Numbered from the stretch's first letter, positions 54,729 to 63,997 are shown. The stretch is DNA of 64,000 bases from Sphingobacterium sp. HMA12 (GCF_002933815.1 NZ_BEYR01000001.1:992001-1056000), one strand, 5' to 3'. Translations and numbers: made by a program. Notes: a model not told the origin generated them from the letters alone.

Positions 54729-55335
54729 AGCTTACGCATTTATGTCTCATAGTCAGTTTCGAAAAACTTCTGGCAGAATTGGGATAATTGGTAAAAGAAA
54801 GAGATCTAGCTGTTACACCTTTAAATTCGGCCGAAGCCAAGGATTTTGATACGGTCTGCTCGTTTTCAAAATTGCCGGCGGGGATAATAAGTACACCTAT
54901 ATTCTTGGCCGGTTGATTGCTGTAATAGGAGGTTACTTTAACTATTAAGGTTCCTGAAAAATCAGTTACCTTGGTCTCTTTATTCTTTGTAGTACCGGTA
55001 GTGACCTGAACATAGTCGCGGATAACATAATTTATATTGTCTGCTTTTGCCGAATCAGCAACTACTAGATAACTTTTGGGGTTTAGATCGCCGAAATCCA
55101 CTTGACCATTTCCATCTGTCCGACGCTCATCAATTAAGATACTATTGCTTGAATAATAGCTCTCTAAATGATCAAACAAAGATACCTTGATATTAGGTAA
55201 ACCTTTACCGTTCCCATCGGTTAATCTGTACGTTAATTTTCCACTATTGGAGATAGAAAGATCCACACTTGTTGTTTTCTTACAAGATACAAATACTGCA
55301 GACAACAGCATTAAATAGGCTAATTTTAATTTCAT
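54721..55335 (-). CDS. Hypothetical lipoprotein with Ig-like or carboxypeptidase-regulatory-like domain
   Basis: The 204-residue product has a lipobox SAVFVSCKK. The part LTYRLTDGNGKGLPNIKVSLFD and DGNGQVDFGDLNPKSYLVVADS looks like a CarboxypepD-reg or Cna-B fold, seen in many Bacteroidota surface proteins. Function unknown. Its start is preceded by a TATATTTG box. Confidence 0.68.
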   Translation of the reverse strand: MKLKLAYLMLLSAVFVSCKKTTSVDLSISNSGKLTYRLTDGNGKGLPNIKVSLFDHLESYYSSNSILIDERRTDGNGQVDFGDLNPKSYLVVADSAKADNINYVIRDYVQVTTGTTKNKETKVTDFSGTLIVKVTSYYSNQPAKNIGVLIIPAGNFENEQTVSKSLASAEFKGVTARSLSFTNYPNSARSFSKLTMRHKCVSFN

Positions 55336-55896
55336 AAATGTTAATAAATTGTTTGGGGTTGCAAATATATCATTTTGATTTATATGTTCCCGCTTTTTCA
55401 GAATAAGCCAGATAAATTTATTTTGTATTCGATTAGGGGCTGGAAAGTTATCTAAAAAAACATATTTATTATAGAACGGTATAAGTTCTTATGTTAGCTA
55501 AAAACAAATTAGGATCGGGCCATAATGCTTTTATGTTTGATAATATATATAGTATCTATCTTACTAGAGACAATTTGTTAAAAATTGGAGCCAGAGATTT
55601 ACGAATTTTAAATTGTTGTCCACGAATATTAATATTTGTACTTGATGTTAAATCATATGTTGATATTTGTTTTGCAATTAACGGTTATTTGAACCTGCGA
55701 ATGATCATGATGTATTTTAGTTTCTGAATAGTGACAAGGATATTTATTCCGAAAAATGAATAACGGTATTTTGCTTTCAAATAGGGAAGTATTGTATCAT
55801 GAAAATAAATTAAATTAGTAAAGCCGTAATCAGGGTGATTTCAGCTGTTAATAAATAATAGAATAGAAAGAGGGTCAGGCACGTCATAAAGATTTA
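55336..55896. other. 560-bp intergenic region
   Basis: It contains the promoter of the minus-strand lipoprotein gene and probably the promoter of the next plus-strand genes. A 78-codon frame at 55491-55727 is present but is not supported (no domain, poor start, odd composition). Confidence 0.45.
55362..55369 (-). promoter_or_regulatory. Candidate -7 box of the lipoprotein gene
   Basis: The minus strand reads TATATTTG, matching TAnnTTTG, about 27 bases before the ATG at 55335. Confidence 0.5.
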
Positions 55897-56502
55897 ATGA
55901 GAAAAAAATACATCATCATCATAGGAGTTTTAGTATTTATCGCTGCATCAGCAATAGGATATCTTATTTTTCTCAGTGCTCTGAGCGGCATTGGAAACCC
56001 GACCGGAGGACGAGGGCCTGACTATCCTTATTTTATTACAACTGAGCCTGTAACGGTCAAAAAAATTGTTGTTCCTAAAGGAACAAAGCTGACCTACGAA
56101 GAACAGTTTTTTAAGAAAGGACAACAGGACAAAATAATGAATGAAAAAAAACTCACCGATATCCATTTGCCCGAAGGAAAAACAATAGATTGGGGAGGTG
56201 TACCAGTCTATGCGATCACTAAATTTTTCAATTCTGAAATGACGGGATACTCGGTTTTCGCTGCTTTTAACCAATTGAGTGATGAACAAAGAACCAAATT
56301 TTCCGAATTATGGCAAGCGTGTGGAGGTGAGTTGGGCGTGCTGGTCAAAGATGCAGGTGACTGGACTTTTGAAACGAAAAATATTACTGATATTACCGAT
56401 TGCAGCGTGAGGTATCAGCGTTACTTTAAGGAAGATGATAGACAGCAAAAGTTTCTTGACAGTCTATATAATGCCCTGGGAGAGCAAGTCAAAACGAAAT
56501 GA
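55897..56502 (+). CDS. Hypothetical membrane-anchored protein
   Basis: The 201-residue product has an N-terminal membrane segment (about 4-26) and a soluble part (PKGTKLTYEEQFFKKGQQDKIM, DWGGVPVYAITKFFNSEMTGYSV). It overlaps the next gene by four bases (ATGA). The family is not recognised. Confidence 0.6.
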   Translation: MRKKYIIIIGVLVFIAASAIGYLIFLSALSGIGNPTGGRGPDYPYFITTEPVTVKKIVVPKGTKLTYEEQFFKKGQQDKIMNEKKLTDIHLPEGKTIDWGGVPVYAITKFFNSEMTGYSVFAAFNQLSDEQRTKFSELWQACGGELGVLVKDAGDWTFETKNITDITDCSVRYQRYFKEDDRQQKFLDSLYNALGEQVKTK

Positions 56503-57140
56503 AAAGAATTAATAAATATTTTTATCGCAGCTCTATATTCATTTTAATTTCAGTCCCAATGAAGTTATTCCCTCAGAGTATTAAAAATAAAAACAATTAT
56601 ACTTACCAAGTTAGAGAAGAAAATGGGGACTTAAATCATGATGGCAAAATGGATAAAGTAACGGTGAAAATGGATACCGTAGCAGAAACAAGGCCATTAC
56701 GATTGCAAATTTTCCTGTCTCAACCTAATGGAAAACTAGCATTGGCGGTATCCTCGGATAAAATCATCGAACCGCAGTATCCCGTTGAAAAGGGAGGAAA
56801 GTTTAATGGGTATCAAATTCCCTATTTTTTTATAGAAGAAGGAACTTTGAAAATGTGGAGCGAAATTAAAAGCGGAAATATTACCTGCCACTTCAAATAT
56901 AACAAGGGTAATTTTGAATTGATTTATATCGACAAGCTCACAAACGACGCAACCAAAGGTTATATGGACGAAAACACCATATTCACAGAAACTAAATTTG
57001 ACCTGATTACTGGGATTAGAACCGAAACCGATGAAAAATCAGGATCAGCTAAAGTATTGAAAATTAGAAAAAAAAGAGTTTTAATAAGACCTTTGCCAAG
57101 AATACAGGATTTTAAATTTTCCGATAAAGATCTGTATTAA
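56499..57140 (+). CDS. Hypothetical exported protein
   Basis: A 213-residue product has a weak signal peptide, and DLNHDGKMDKVTVKMD resembles an EF-hand-like or FG-GAP-type loop. Starts with ATG overlapping the previous stop (ATGA), so it is translationally coupled. Its stop abuts the stop of the convergent MORN gene. Confidence 0.6.
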   Translation: MKRINKYFYRSSIFILISVPMKLFPQSIKNKNNYTYQVREENGDLNHDGKMDKVTVKMDTVAETRPLRLQIFLSQPNGKLALAVSSDKIIEPQYPVEKGGKFNGYQIPYFFIEEGTLKMWSEIKSGNITCHFKYNKGNFELIYIDKLTNDATKGYMDENTIFTETKFDLITGIRTETDEKSGSAKVLKIRKKRVLIRPLPRIQDFKFSDKDLY

Positions 57141-58577
57141 TTATGATCCATCTTCTTGTACCAACGGATCTGTGCTTATTGTATTTGTAGGTTTGCCTTT
57201 TTCGTTATAGTAGGTCCGTTTGTTTGTTTTATAATTATCAATGCTTTTTACCTGTCCCGTTTCGATGCGATAGACTCGCCATTTACCGGTTTTTCGGCCT
57301 TGTGTATAGCGCCCTGTTTTTAGTAACTTTCCATTTTGACCATACCAATTCCATTGATCGGTCTTATTGCCATTAGCATAGTGTCCGGTGATTTCTATTT
57401 GCCCATTGGTGTGATACCATTTCCATTGATTAATTTGCTGTCCATTATTATCGTAATTTCCCTCCACCTGCAATTGACCATTCTCGTAGTACCATAACCA
57501 TTTGCCAACACTCTTATTTTCTTTGGTTGTTCCCTGATTTTTTAGCTGTCCATTTTCATGATAGTATTTCCATTCGCCAATTTTAACGCCGTTATCCATA
57601 ATTCCGGCAGCTTCTAGATGACCGTTTTCGTAATAAAACTTCCATTCGCCCAATGATTTTCCCTCTTTATAGTGAGCAAGATTCATCAGGTTCTTGTTGC
57701 TATAATACCATTTCCATTCCCCTGTTTTTAAGCTGTCTTTCATTTCTCCGACACAACGTAATTGGCCGTTATCATAATATTCCATCAGCAAGCCATTTTC
57801 CTTATTCCCCGCAAAGTTTTTAACGGCTTTGATTTCTCCGTTTTCAGTATACCATTTCCATTCCCCTGTTTTTTCTCCATTGATGCTGCTTCCGGTAACG
57901 GATGGCGATCCATTTGTGTTATAGTATATATAAAGACCGTGCTCTTTGTCGTTGAGATAGTTTCGAATACCTTGTAAGGCTCCGTCTTCGGTATACCATT
58001 TCCATTCTCCGGTTTTTGCAGCCATTTTAAATTCTCCTCTAGACCGGAGTTGTCCATTTTCATGATAGAATTTCCATTCTCCGGTTTTAACACCGTTATG
58101 GATAATTCCGGTAGCTTCCAGATGACCATTTTCGAAGTAATATTTCCATTCTCCGATCGCCTTTCCGTTAATCAAACTTCCAATTTTACTTAATTGTCCG
58201 TTTTCATGATAAGCTCGCCATTGGCCTATTTCTTGATCATCTTTGTATTTCCCTATGGCTAACATTTGGCCATTAGAATAGAATTCTTTAAACTGTCCAT
58301 TCCGTTTTCCTTTTTTATAGGTAGAAATAATTTGCGTATTACCGTTTTTATAAAATCCTTTCCATTCTCCTTGTAGTTCTCCTTTTTTGTATCTACCGAC
58401 ATATTTTACATTGCCGTTATCGTGATAATATATCCATTCGCCCGTCTTTAGACCATTTTTATCCAATTGACCCTGTTGTTTTACAGTGTCGCTTTCTACA
58501 ATTACTTTGTGTTCTGATTGAGCATACATGCTCCCGGATAAATTCAATAGCAATAAAAATAGAACGATATTTTTCAT
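57141..58577 (-). CDS. YwqK/MORN-repeat exported protein with about 17 repeats
   Basis: The 478-residue protein has a signal peptide (ending SMYAQ) and then about 17 tandem 22-24-residue units of the form GEWKYYHENGQLKxxGxxxxGxKT. Annotation pipelines often call it a YwqK-family antitoxin, but no toxin partner is seen. The units GEWKYYFENGHLEATGIIHN and GEWKFYYENGHLEAAGIMDN belong to a two-unit block that is present twice, so part of the array was duplicated recently. Length is much more than typical YwqK. Function unknown. Confidence 0.85.
   Translation of the reverse strand: MKNIVLFLLLLNLSGSMYAQSEHKVIVESDTVKQQGQLDKNGLKTGEWIYYHDNGNVKYVGRYKKGELQGEWKGFYKNGNTQIISTYKKGKRNGQFKEFYSNGQMLAIGKYKDDQEIGQWRAYHENGQLSKIGSLINGKAIGEWKYYFENGHLEATGIIHNGVKTGEWKFYHENGQLRSRGEFKMAAKTGEWKWYTEDGALQGIRNYLNDKEHGLYIYYNTNGSPSVTGSSINGEKTGEWKWYTENGEIKAVKNFAGNKENGLLMEYYDNGQLRCVGEMKDSLKTGEWKWYYSNKNLMNLAHYKEGKSLGEWKFYYENGHLEAAGIMDNGVKIGEWKYYHENGQLKNQGTTKENKSVGKWLWYYENGQLQVEGNYDNNGQQINQWKWYHTNGQIEITGHYANGNKTDQWNWYGQNGKLLKTGRYTQGRKTGKWRVYRIETGQVKSIDNYKTNKRTYYNEKGKPTNTISTDPLVQEDGS
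57210..58510 (-). repeat. Tandem 69-bp coding repeats in the MORN gene
   Basis: The repeats encode MORN units with a period near 69 bases. Several blocks in the middle are nearly identical at the DNA level, which makes them prone to recombination and to assembly errors. Confidence 0.7.
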
Positions 58578-58842
58578 GTTTTTTATTTAATCATATTAAC
58601 AGTTACAGACTCAGGTAAGAATACGACAGAACTGAATCTGATAGTCAACATTTCTTACTTTGGTATGAAGATCTGATTCTTTTCGATAACTTTTCTTTAT
58701 TGATTTATATTCGATGGATCCAATTTATTATTCGACTTATTCTGAAATAAATAGCACGACAGGAGCAAACATCCACTACGAATAGAATGCGTCCAATTAC
58801 ATGCGTGCATTAATGCATTTTTCTGGATTAATCTTGTGTCGC

Positions 58843-59376
58843 TTATTTTTCTTTACTGTAGTGTAATTGTGTAAGTCCTGTTTCAAAAGTTTTTGCTGTT
58901 ATTAGCTTAAGTGTTTGTTCAGGTCGGCCGTCTTTGAACAGTCTTGTTCCATTGCCTAATAGTATGGGGATAACAGAAATCACAAACTCATCGATTAAAT
59001 CCTGCTTTAACAATTCATTTATTACTTCTGCTCCGCCGTCGCAGTAAATATTTTTTCCATCTTCGGATTTTAGTTTTTCGATCAATTTTGTCAGATCTCC
59101 CGTATAAAAGATCGTTCTACCTACATTTGATCTTTCAGTTCCTGTGATAACATAAACGTCGCGATTTCCGTTGTCATAGTGAGATGAGCCGATATTTTTA
59201 AGGACATATTCATAGGTTTTCCGACCGACGATTAACGTGTCAATTGAGTCGGTAAATTCGGCATAGCCATAATCTTCACCTTCTTTTTCTACAAGTTTTA
59301 AAAAACTCAGGTCATCATTGGGCTTTGCAATGTAACCATCTACGCTCATTGCAATGAAAAGTGATATTTTTCGCAT
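58843..59376 (-). CDS. Dihydrofolate reductase-family (RibD C-terminal-like) protein
   Basis: The 177-residue protein begins RKISLFIAMSVDGYIAKPNDDLSFL and has TLIVGRKTYEYVL, IYCDGGAEVINELLKQDLIDEF and SVIPILLGNGTRLF, matching the YyaP/YwjB group of RibD_C proteins. An NADPH-dependent reductase is likely but the substrate is unknown. Confidence 0.87.
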   Translation of the reverse strand: MRKISLFIAMSVDGYIAKPNDDLSFLKLVEKEGEDYGYAEFTDSIDTLIVGRKTYEYVLKNIGSSHYDNGNRDVYVITGTERSNVGRTIFYTGDLTKLIEKLKSEDGKNIYCDGGAEVINELLKQDLIDEFVISVIPILLGNGTRLFKDGRPEQTLKLITAKTFETGLTQLHYSKEK

Positions 59377-59393
59377 TTGTCTTAAATTTTAAA

Positions 59394-59410
59394 GTTACTA
59401 CAAAAGTAAC
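59394..59410. promoter_or_regulatory. Dyad over the promoter of the RibD-like gene
   Basis: GTTACT at 59394-59399 and AGTAAC at 59405-59410 form an inverted repeat. The minus-strand TACTTTTG (59401-59408) in it matches the -7 consensus TAnnTTTG, 25 bases before the ATG. A repressor site over the promoter is plausible. Confidence 0.45.
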
Positions 59411-59585
59411 CTTAACCACGCCTTTCTTCCTTGGAAAAATGCGACAAAATTAAATTTGTGAAGGACTCACGTCAATTTCAGTAAATTTGACCAATAAAAT
59501 AACTCTGGTAAAATAATAGAAATTGCTATAGGAATGACAATGTAAAGACGTAAGTTTGTGTTTCACCAATACTAAATTTAAGGTT

Positions 59586-60488
59586 ATGATATATTTAGGA
59601 ATTCTAATTTTTTTCGGACTTATTACGTTATTTGCTTCTTTTTATACCGTAAAACAGGAATCCGCAGCTGTGGTTGAACGGTTAGGCAAATTTTTAAAAG
59701 TAAGCCACGCCGGACTCCATTTAAAAATCCCGTTTTTGGATCAAATCTCTAAACGTCTGAATTTAAGAATAAAGCAATTGGACGTCATTATAGATACCAA
59801 AACGTTGGATAATGTTTTCATAAAGATGAAAGTTTCTGTTCAGTATCAGGTAATCAGAGAAAATGTAAAAGACGCTTATTATCGTTTGGAAAATCCTGAA
59901 AACCAGATTACATCTTATGTTTTTGATGTTGTGCGTGCTGAAGTTCCAAAAACAAAATTAGATGATGTTTTTGTCAGAAAAGATGATATTGCAATTGCCG
60001 TAAAAAGTGAACTGCAAGAAGCGATGCAAAGTTATGGTTACGATATTATCAAAGCTTTGGTGACGGATATTGATCCTGATGAACAGGTAAAACACGCCAT
60101 GAACAGAATTAACGCTGCTGAACGTGAAAAAACAGCCGCAGAATACGAATCTGAAGCGCAAAGAATACGGATTGTTGCTGTTGCAAAAGCCGAAGCAGAA
60201 TCTAAGAAGCTTCAGGGACAAGGAATTGCAGACCAAAGAAGAGAGATCGCAAAAGGATTGGAAGAATCTGTAAAGATGTTGAATGCCGCCAATATTAACG
60301 CTCAAGAAGCTTCTGCTTTAATCGTGGTTACTCAACATTATGATACACTGAATGCGATCGGAGCCAATAGCAGAAGCAATTTGGTTTTACTTCCCAATTC
60401 TCCAACAGCTGCAAGCTCCATGCTGAATGATTTGGTCGTATCAATGGCGGCAGCGCAAAAAATTGGATCGGATAAGGAGCAGAGTTAA
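59586..60488 (+). CDS. SPFH/band 7 (stomatin-like) membrane protein
   Basis: The 300-residue protein has one N-terminal membrane helix (about 1-20), followed by the band 7 domain (TVKQESAAVVERLGKFLKVSHAGLHLKIPFLDQI, then MKVSVQYQVIRENVKDAYYRLENPENQI) and a coiled-coil rich in Ala and Glu (EREKTAAEYESEAQRIRIVAVAKAEAES). SPFH proteins form oligomers at membranes. The open frame starts at 59556; the ATG at 59586 fits the family better. No NfeD partner is adjacent. Confidence 0.9.
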   Translation: MIYLGILIFFGLITLFASFYTVKQESAAVVERLGKFLKVSHAGLHLKIPFLDQISKRLNLRIKQLDVIIDTKTLDNVFIKMKVSVQYQVIRENVKDAYYRLENPENQITSYVFDVVRAEVPKTKLDDVFVRKDDIAIAVKSELQEAMQSYGYDIIKALVTDIDPDEQVKHAMNRINAAEREKTAAEYESEAQRIRIVAVAKAEAESKKLQGQGIADQRREIAKGLEESVKMLNAANINAQEASALIVVTQHYDTLNAIGANSRSNLVLLPNSPTAASSMLNDLVVSMAAAQKIGSDKEQS

Positions 60489-61175
60489 GTTAGAATTGCC
60501 CAATTGATTTTCAGTTGTTCTCTTCGGCCTGTCTTACGATAGCATATTCAAAATTAGCGACTTTAATGCTCCAAAGTTGAAGTGTTTGTATCGCTTTAAG
60601 ATTTTCCTGTTCTTTACGAGCTTGTCCGTGAGAGACTTGATAAATTAACTCCAATAATTTCCTTTGGAATCGTTTAATAAAAAGTAAAAACCCGCGTCAC
60701 CAAATTTCTTCCCGGGTGAATACGCTCATGTCTATAGTTTGTCGATTTTTTTAATTGTTACCTGCACCCCTTTGAGGCTGTCTAATTTTGATAGTAACAA
60801 AATTCTAATAAATTGCACATCTTATGGAAATATTGAATTATAAATGATCCTATAGGGGGTCGTGTGCTTAAGATAATAGAAGAGGCCAACCAGCTGACAC
60901 TTTGGGTTATAATGATAAAATTCGATAGTAAATTGAAACAGAAAGACTATTATTTTTTCTGTTTTTTTATGTACTTTTCAAGTACTAGTGCAAACCTTTA
61001 AATTATACCTCATATTGTTTGAGCATATCAAATAATCAATGAAATATTTAAAGGTAGGCAATTCATTTTTTTATCGCTCGTCCAGATCATTTTGCGAAAG
61101 ACTAATGAGTCAGAGGGAACTACTCAAGGCGATAAAAAATTATTAATAATCAATTAAGATCAACATAAACCAAAA
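60489..61175. other. 690-bp region with a broken ORF
   Basis: The minus strand at 60511-60729 holds a degraded frame (see separate entry). The rest is AT-rich and has an orphan hairpin near 60937-60967 (AAACAGAAA...TTTTCTGTTTTTTT). No other gene is seen. Confidence 0.45.
60511..60729 (-). pseudogene. Short frame with an internal TGA
   Basis: An ATG at 60729 opens MSVFTREEIW, then TGA at 60697-60699, then in the same frame RGFLLFIKRFQRKLLELIYQ, VSHGQARKEQENLKAIQTLQ and LWSIKVANFEYAIVRQAEENN before the stop at 60511. The downstream part has coding-like composition. It may be a broken gene or a shorter gene with a non-ATG start. Confidence 0.35.
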
Positions 61176-62393
61176 ATGAAAAGAAGAACATTCTTACAGA
61201 CCTTAAATTTGAGTATTGCAGCAGCGACATTATATCCTGGTTCAGGAAATGCCATGTCCTTAGCAGCTATCTTAGACGTTAGCCATCAGGAAAAGGAACT
61301 CTCGTATCACCGGATACAGGAAATAAAATATTCGACCGTTCAGATGAAATATCCCCGCCTTGTGGGGAAAAATGCTCGGTTGAACCTGCACGGCTATGGC
61401 CCCAATGTGGAGATCTGTGCGATCAAAACCGACAAAGGTGCCATGGGCTGGGCTTCGTTGCGAGGAGCCATAAAAGATGCCAAGCAGATTGAAATGGAGC
61501 TCATCGGTAAAAAAGTATCTGAACTTTTTGCTTCCAATGCTGGGATTTTGAATGACAGGCACATCGCTTTTGATATTGCCCTTCATGACCTTGCAGGAGT
61601 AATCTTGCAGAAACCAGTTTATGAATTACTTGGCCGTAAGAAGCCGTATACAACCGACTATTATAGCGGGATGATCTATTTTGATGATTTGGAGCCATCA
61701 GAAAGGCCCGCAGGTATAGCCCGGATTCTGGAAGAATGCCGCTATGATTATGAGGTGGGCTATAGACAATTTAAGCTAAAGATCGGTAGGGGACATAAAT
61801 GGATGCCAGTTAAGGAAGGGTTACAGCGTGATATTGACATAACAAATGCTGTAGCCAGAGCCTTCCCTGAATGTGGTATTTTAGTCGATGGAAACAATGG
61901 CTTTACAGTTGATCAATTCATTCAATATTTAAAAGGTATTCCATCGGTCAACTTATTCTGGATAGAAGAGCCCTTTCATGAAACCGTTTCCGACTATGAA
62001 AAATTGAGAAATTACATAAAAGAAGCAGGCATAAGCACTTTGTTGGCAGATGGTGAAGCAGATCCAAATCCAGTGTTGCTTAAGGAACTTTTTGAAAAAA
62101 AACTACTGGACGTGCACCTTACAGACATCGAGGGACTGGGGTTCACGAACTGGAGAAAATTGATGCCGGAATTAAAAAAAATAGGTGCACAGGCTTCCCC
62201 TCATGCCTGGGGCTCACTGCTTAAGTCGTACTATACGGCACATCTGGCAGGGGGGCTGGGCAATACAGTTACGATAGAGGGCGTAACGAGCACGTCGGAA
62301 GAAGTTGATCTTTCAGGTTATAAGATCCAGGACGGCAAACTGATTCCGCCTTCCACAGCGGGGTTTGGAATGCCTCTTTTAAAGAAAATATAA
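61176..62393 (+). CDS. Mandelate racemase/muconate lactonizing (enolase) superfamily enzyme
   Basis: The 405-residue product has a twin-arginine-type signal (MKRRTFLQTLNLSIAAA). Family residues are KLKIG (K200-x-K202), LVDGNNG (D238), WIEEPFHE (E264), LADGEAD (292-294) and SPHAWGS. These are the metal ligands and base positions of the enolase superfamily. Probably a sugar-acid dehydratase or epimerase, but the subgroup is unclear. Confidence 0.87.
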   Translation: MKRRTFLQTLNLSIAAATLYPGSGNAMSLAAILDVSHQEKELSYHRIQEIKYSTVQMKYPRLVGKNARLNLHGYGPNVEICAIKTDKGAMGWASLRGAIKDAKQIEMELIGKKVSELFASNAGILNDRHIAFDIALHDLAGVILQKPVYELLGRKKPYTTDYYSGMIYFDDLEPSERPAGIARILEECRYDYEVGYRQFKLKIGRGHKWMPVKEGLQRDIDITNAVARAFPECGILVDGNNGFTVDQFIQYLKGIPSVNLFWIEEPFHETVSDYEKLRNYIKEAGISTLLADGEADPNPVLLKELFEKKLLDVHLTDIEGLGFTNWRKLMPELKKIGAQASPHAWGSLLKSYYTAHLAGGLGNTVTIEGVTSTSEEVDLSGYKIQDGKLIPPSTAGFGMPLLKKI

Positions 62394-62396
62394 TAA

Positions 62397-62963
62397 ATGA
62401 TGAAAAAGGTTCTTTTTAATTTGGTTATGTTCATATCCACCTTGGTTATTTTTCAAGCGCAGGCTCAAACACAAAAAAACAATAATTATGATTTTTTTGA
62501 TACTGTCGTTAATAACCATGATCAGATCTTTCCGCCATCAGGTATTCCTTCTGCTATCGAAATGCTACTGAAGTATTGCAAAGCAGTGGATTTTAATTTT
62601 TACGACTTACAAATTAAATGGCAAAACAAAACGGATGGTTCTTTCCGTGACTTTGACAAAAAGGAATTATACGGAATTACTTTTTCCCAGAAATTTAATT
62701 TGCCCCGGGATGAAGGTTTTCCGATAGATAGTCTTTTTCAAACGATAGAAAATGAATTAAAATCTGGTAAAAAGGTAATTATCGCACTTCAGGCGGAAAT
62801 GGGCTGGTCCATTTTTATCGTCTATAAACAAACCTCGGATGGAGAATTTGTTTCTTATAGCAAACTAGGCAGCCATACAACGATACTTAGAAATACAAAA
62901 GAAATTGTAAGGAAGTCCAATGGTACAGAAATCATGACGTACAGCAGTCCGACTCGTTTGTAG
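62397..62963 (+). CDS. C39-peptidase-like exported protein, predicted inactive copy
   Basis: The 188-residue protein is about 70% identical by eye to the next gene and has the same exported start. The catalytic Cys position is Gly49 (PPSGIPSAIEM) and the His position is Ser138 (GWSIFIV), so a C39-type cysteine peptidase reaction is not possible. It begins 3 bases after the enolase-superfamily gene and is probably cotranscribed. It may be a binding or regulatory partner of its neighbour. Confidence 0.75.
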   Translation: MMKKVLFNLVMFISTLVIFQAQAQTQKNNNYDFFDTVVNNHDQIFPPSGIPSAIEMLLKYCKAVDFNFYDLQIKWQNKTDGSFRDFDKKELYGITFSQKFNLPRDEGFPIDSLFQTIENELKSGKKVIIALQAEMGWSIFIVYKQTSDGEFVSYSKLGSHTTILRNTKEIVRKSNGTEIMTYSSPTRL

Positions 62964-63106
62964 CGGGATGCACACATCTTTAAGCTATGGCGACGAGTTG
63001 TTTGTTTAGTGTTCGTAAAAGCAATAAAGTCACGATATTTCTGGTCCAAGGTGCTGACCGTCTAACTCTGTATTGTTGACTTTTGTAAAAAACAACTAAT
63101 TAAATT

Positions 63107-63694
63107 ATGAAAAAGATTCTCTTCAGCCTAACCATGTTCCTATTCACATCGGTTATTTTTCATGCAAAGGGTCAAATAAAGGAAAATGATAAGGGCGATT
63201 TTTTTGACACTGTTGTAAATAACCACAATCAAATTTTTCAAATGTCCTGCATTCCATCAGCTATCGAAATGGTACTAAAGTATTATAACCTGGTAGATTT
63301 TGATTTTTACGGCTTACAAAATGAATGGCAGAACAAAGCTGATGGTTCTTTCCGCGACTTTGACAATAAAAAATTATACGGCATTACTTTCTCCCAAAAA
63401 TTTGTTTTACCTCGGGATACAAACTTTCCGATAGACAGCCTTTTTCAAACGGTTGAAAATGAATTGAAGTCGGGGAGAAAAGTGATTATCTCACTTCCGG
63501 CAGACGCGGGCTGGCATATGTTTATCATCTGCAAACAGACTCCAGATGGAGAATTTGTATCCTATAGCAAACTCGGAAATCATACTTTAATACTTAGGAA
63601 TACAAAAGAAATTGTAAAGAAATCCAACGGTACGGAAATCATGACTTACAGTACTTCTCCGGGTTTGCATTCTCCTCAAGCCGCTGCTCACTAA
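63107..63694 (+). CDS. C39-peptidase-like exported protein, predicted active copy
   Basis: The 195-residue protein has a signal peptide, Q45..C48 in QMSCIPSAIEMVLKYY and H137 in GWHMFIICKQTPDGE, the pattern of papain-like C39 peptidases (Q...C...H). The rest of the fold follows (YGITFSQKFVLPRD, KSGRKVIISLPAD). It is a tandem duplicate of the previous gene, with the catalytic residues kept. The substrate is unknown; C39 domains often process double-glycine leader peptides, but no such substrate is adjacent. Confidence 0.77.
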   Translation: MKKILFSLTMFLFTSVIFHAKGQIKENDKGDFFDTVVNNHNQIFQMSCIPSAIEMVLKYYNLVDFDFYGLQNEWQNKADGSFRDFDNKKLYGITFSQKFVLPRDTNFPIDSLFQTVENELKSGRKVIISLPADAGWHMFIICKQTPDGEFVSYSKLGNHTLILRNTKEIVKKSNGTEIMTYSTSPGLHSPQAAAH

Positions 63695-63736
63695 GATAAA
63701 ACGGGAGTACAATGAATAAAAAACCTTACATTACGA

Positions 63737-63997
63737 TCAATTTTTTGTTTCTTTAAAACGAGATTTTGCAATCTTCTTCTTCGACGCTTTTGCTGCTGGA
63801 TTATAATCAAGACATATTTTGATCCAGTATTCAAAATCATCAGATTTTTGATAACCGCTGGATTCTACATAACAATACCCTTTGAGCTGCTTTCCCTTCA
63901 TAATCATCGGCAAGAAGCCTTTTTTTTCCGAAACCTCATCTTCGAGTTCGGGGTTATAGCGGCACATCAAATTATCCTGACTAATATTGACACACAT
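63737..63997 (-). CDS. Hypothetical protein, possibly partial
   Basis: The 86-residue frame is open to the window edge, so the true start may lie outside. The protein has several Cys, and the C-terminus is strongly basic (KASKKKIAKSRFKETKN). No family is recognised. Confidence 0.5.
   Translation of the reverse strand: MCVNISQDNLMCRYNPELEDEVSEKKGFLPMIMKGKQLKGYCYVESSGYQKSDDFEYWIKICLDYNPAAKASKKKIAKSRFKETKN

Noticed and set aside
55491-55727. A 78-codon plus-strand frame
   Set aside because: Low-complexity, AT-driven composition, no domain, no ribosome site, and no neighbours to support it.
58805-58820. A palindrome around TGCATTAATGCA
   Set aside because: It is short and AT-rich, has no gene context, and is within chance expectation.
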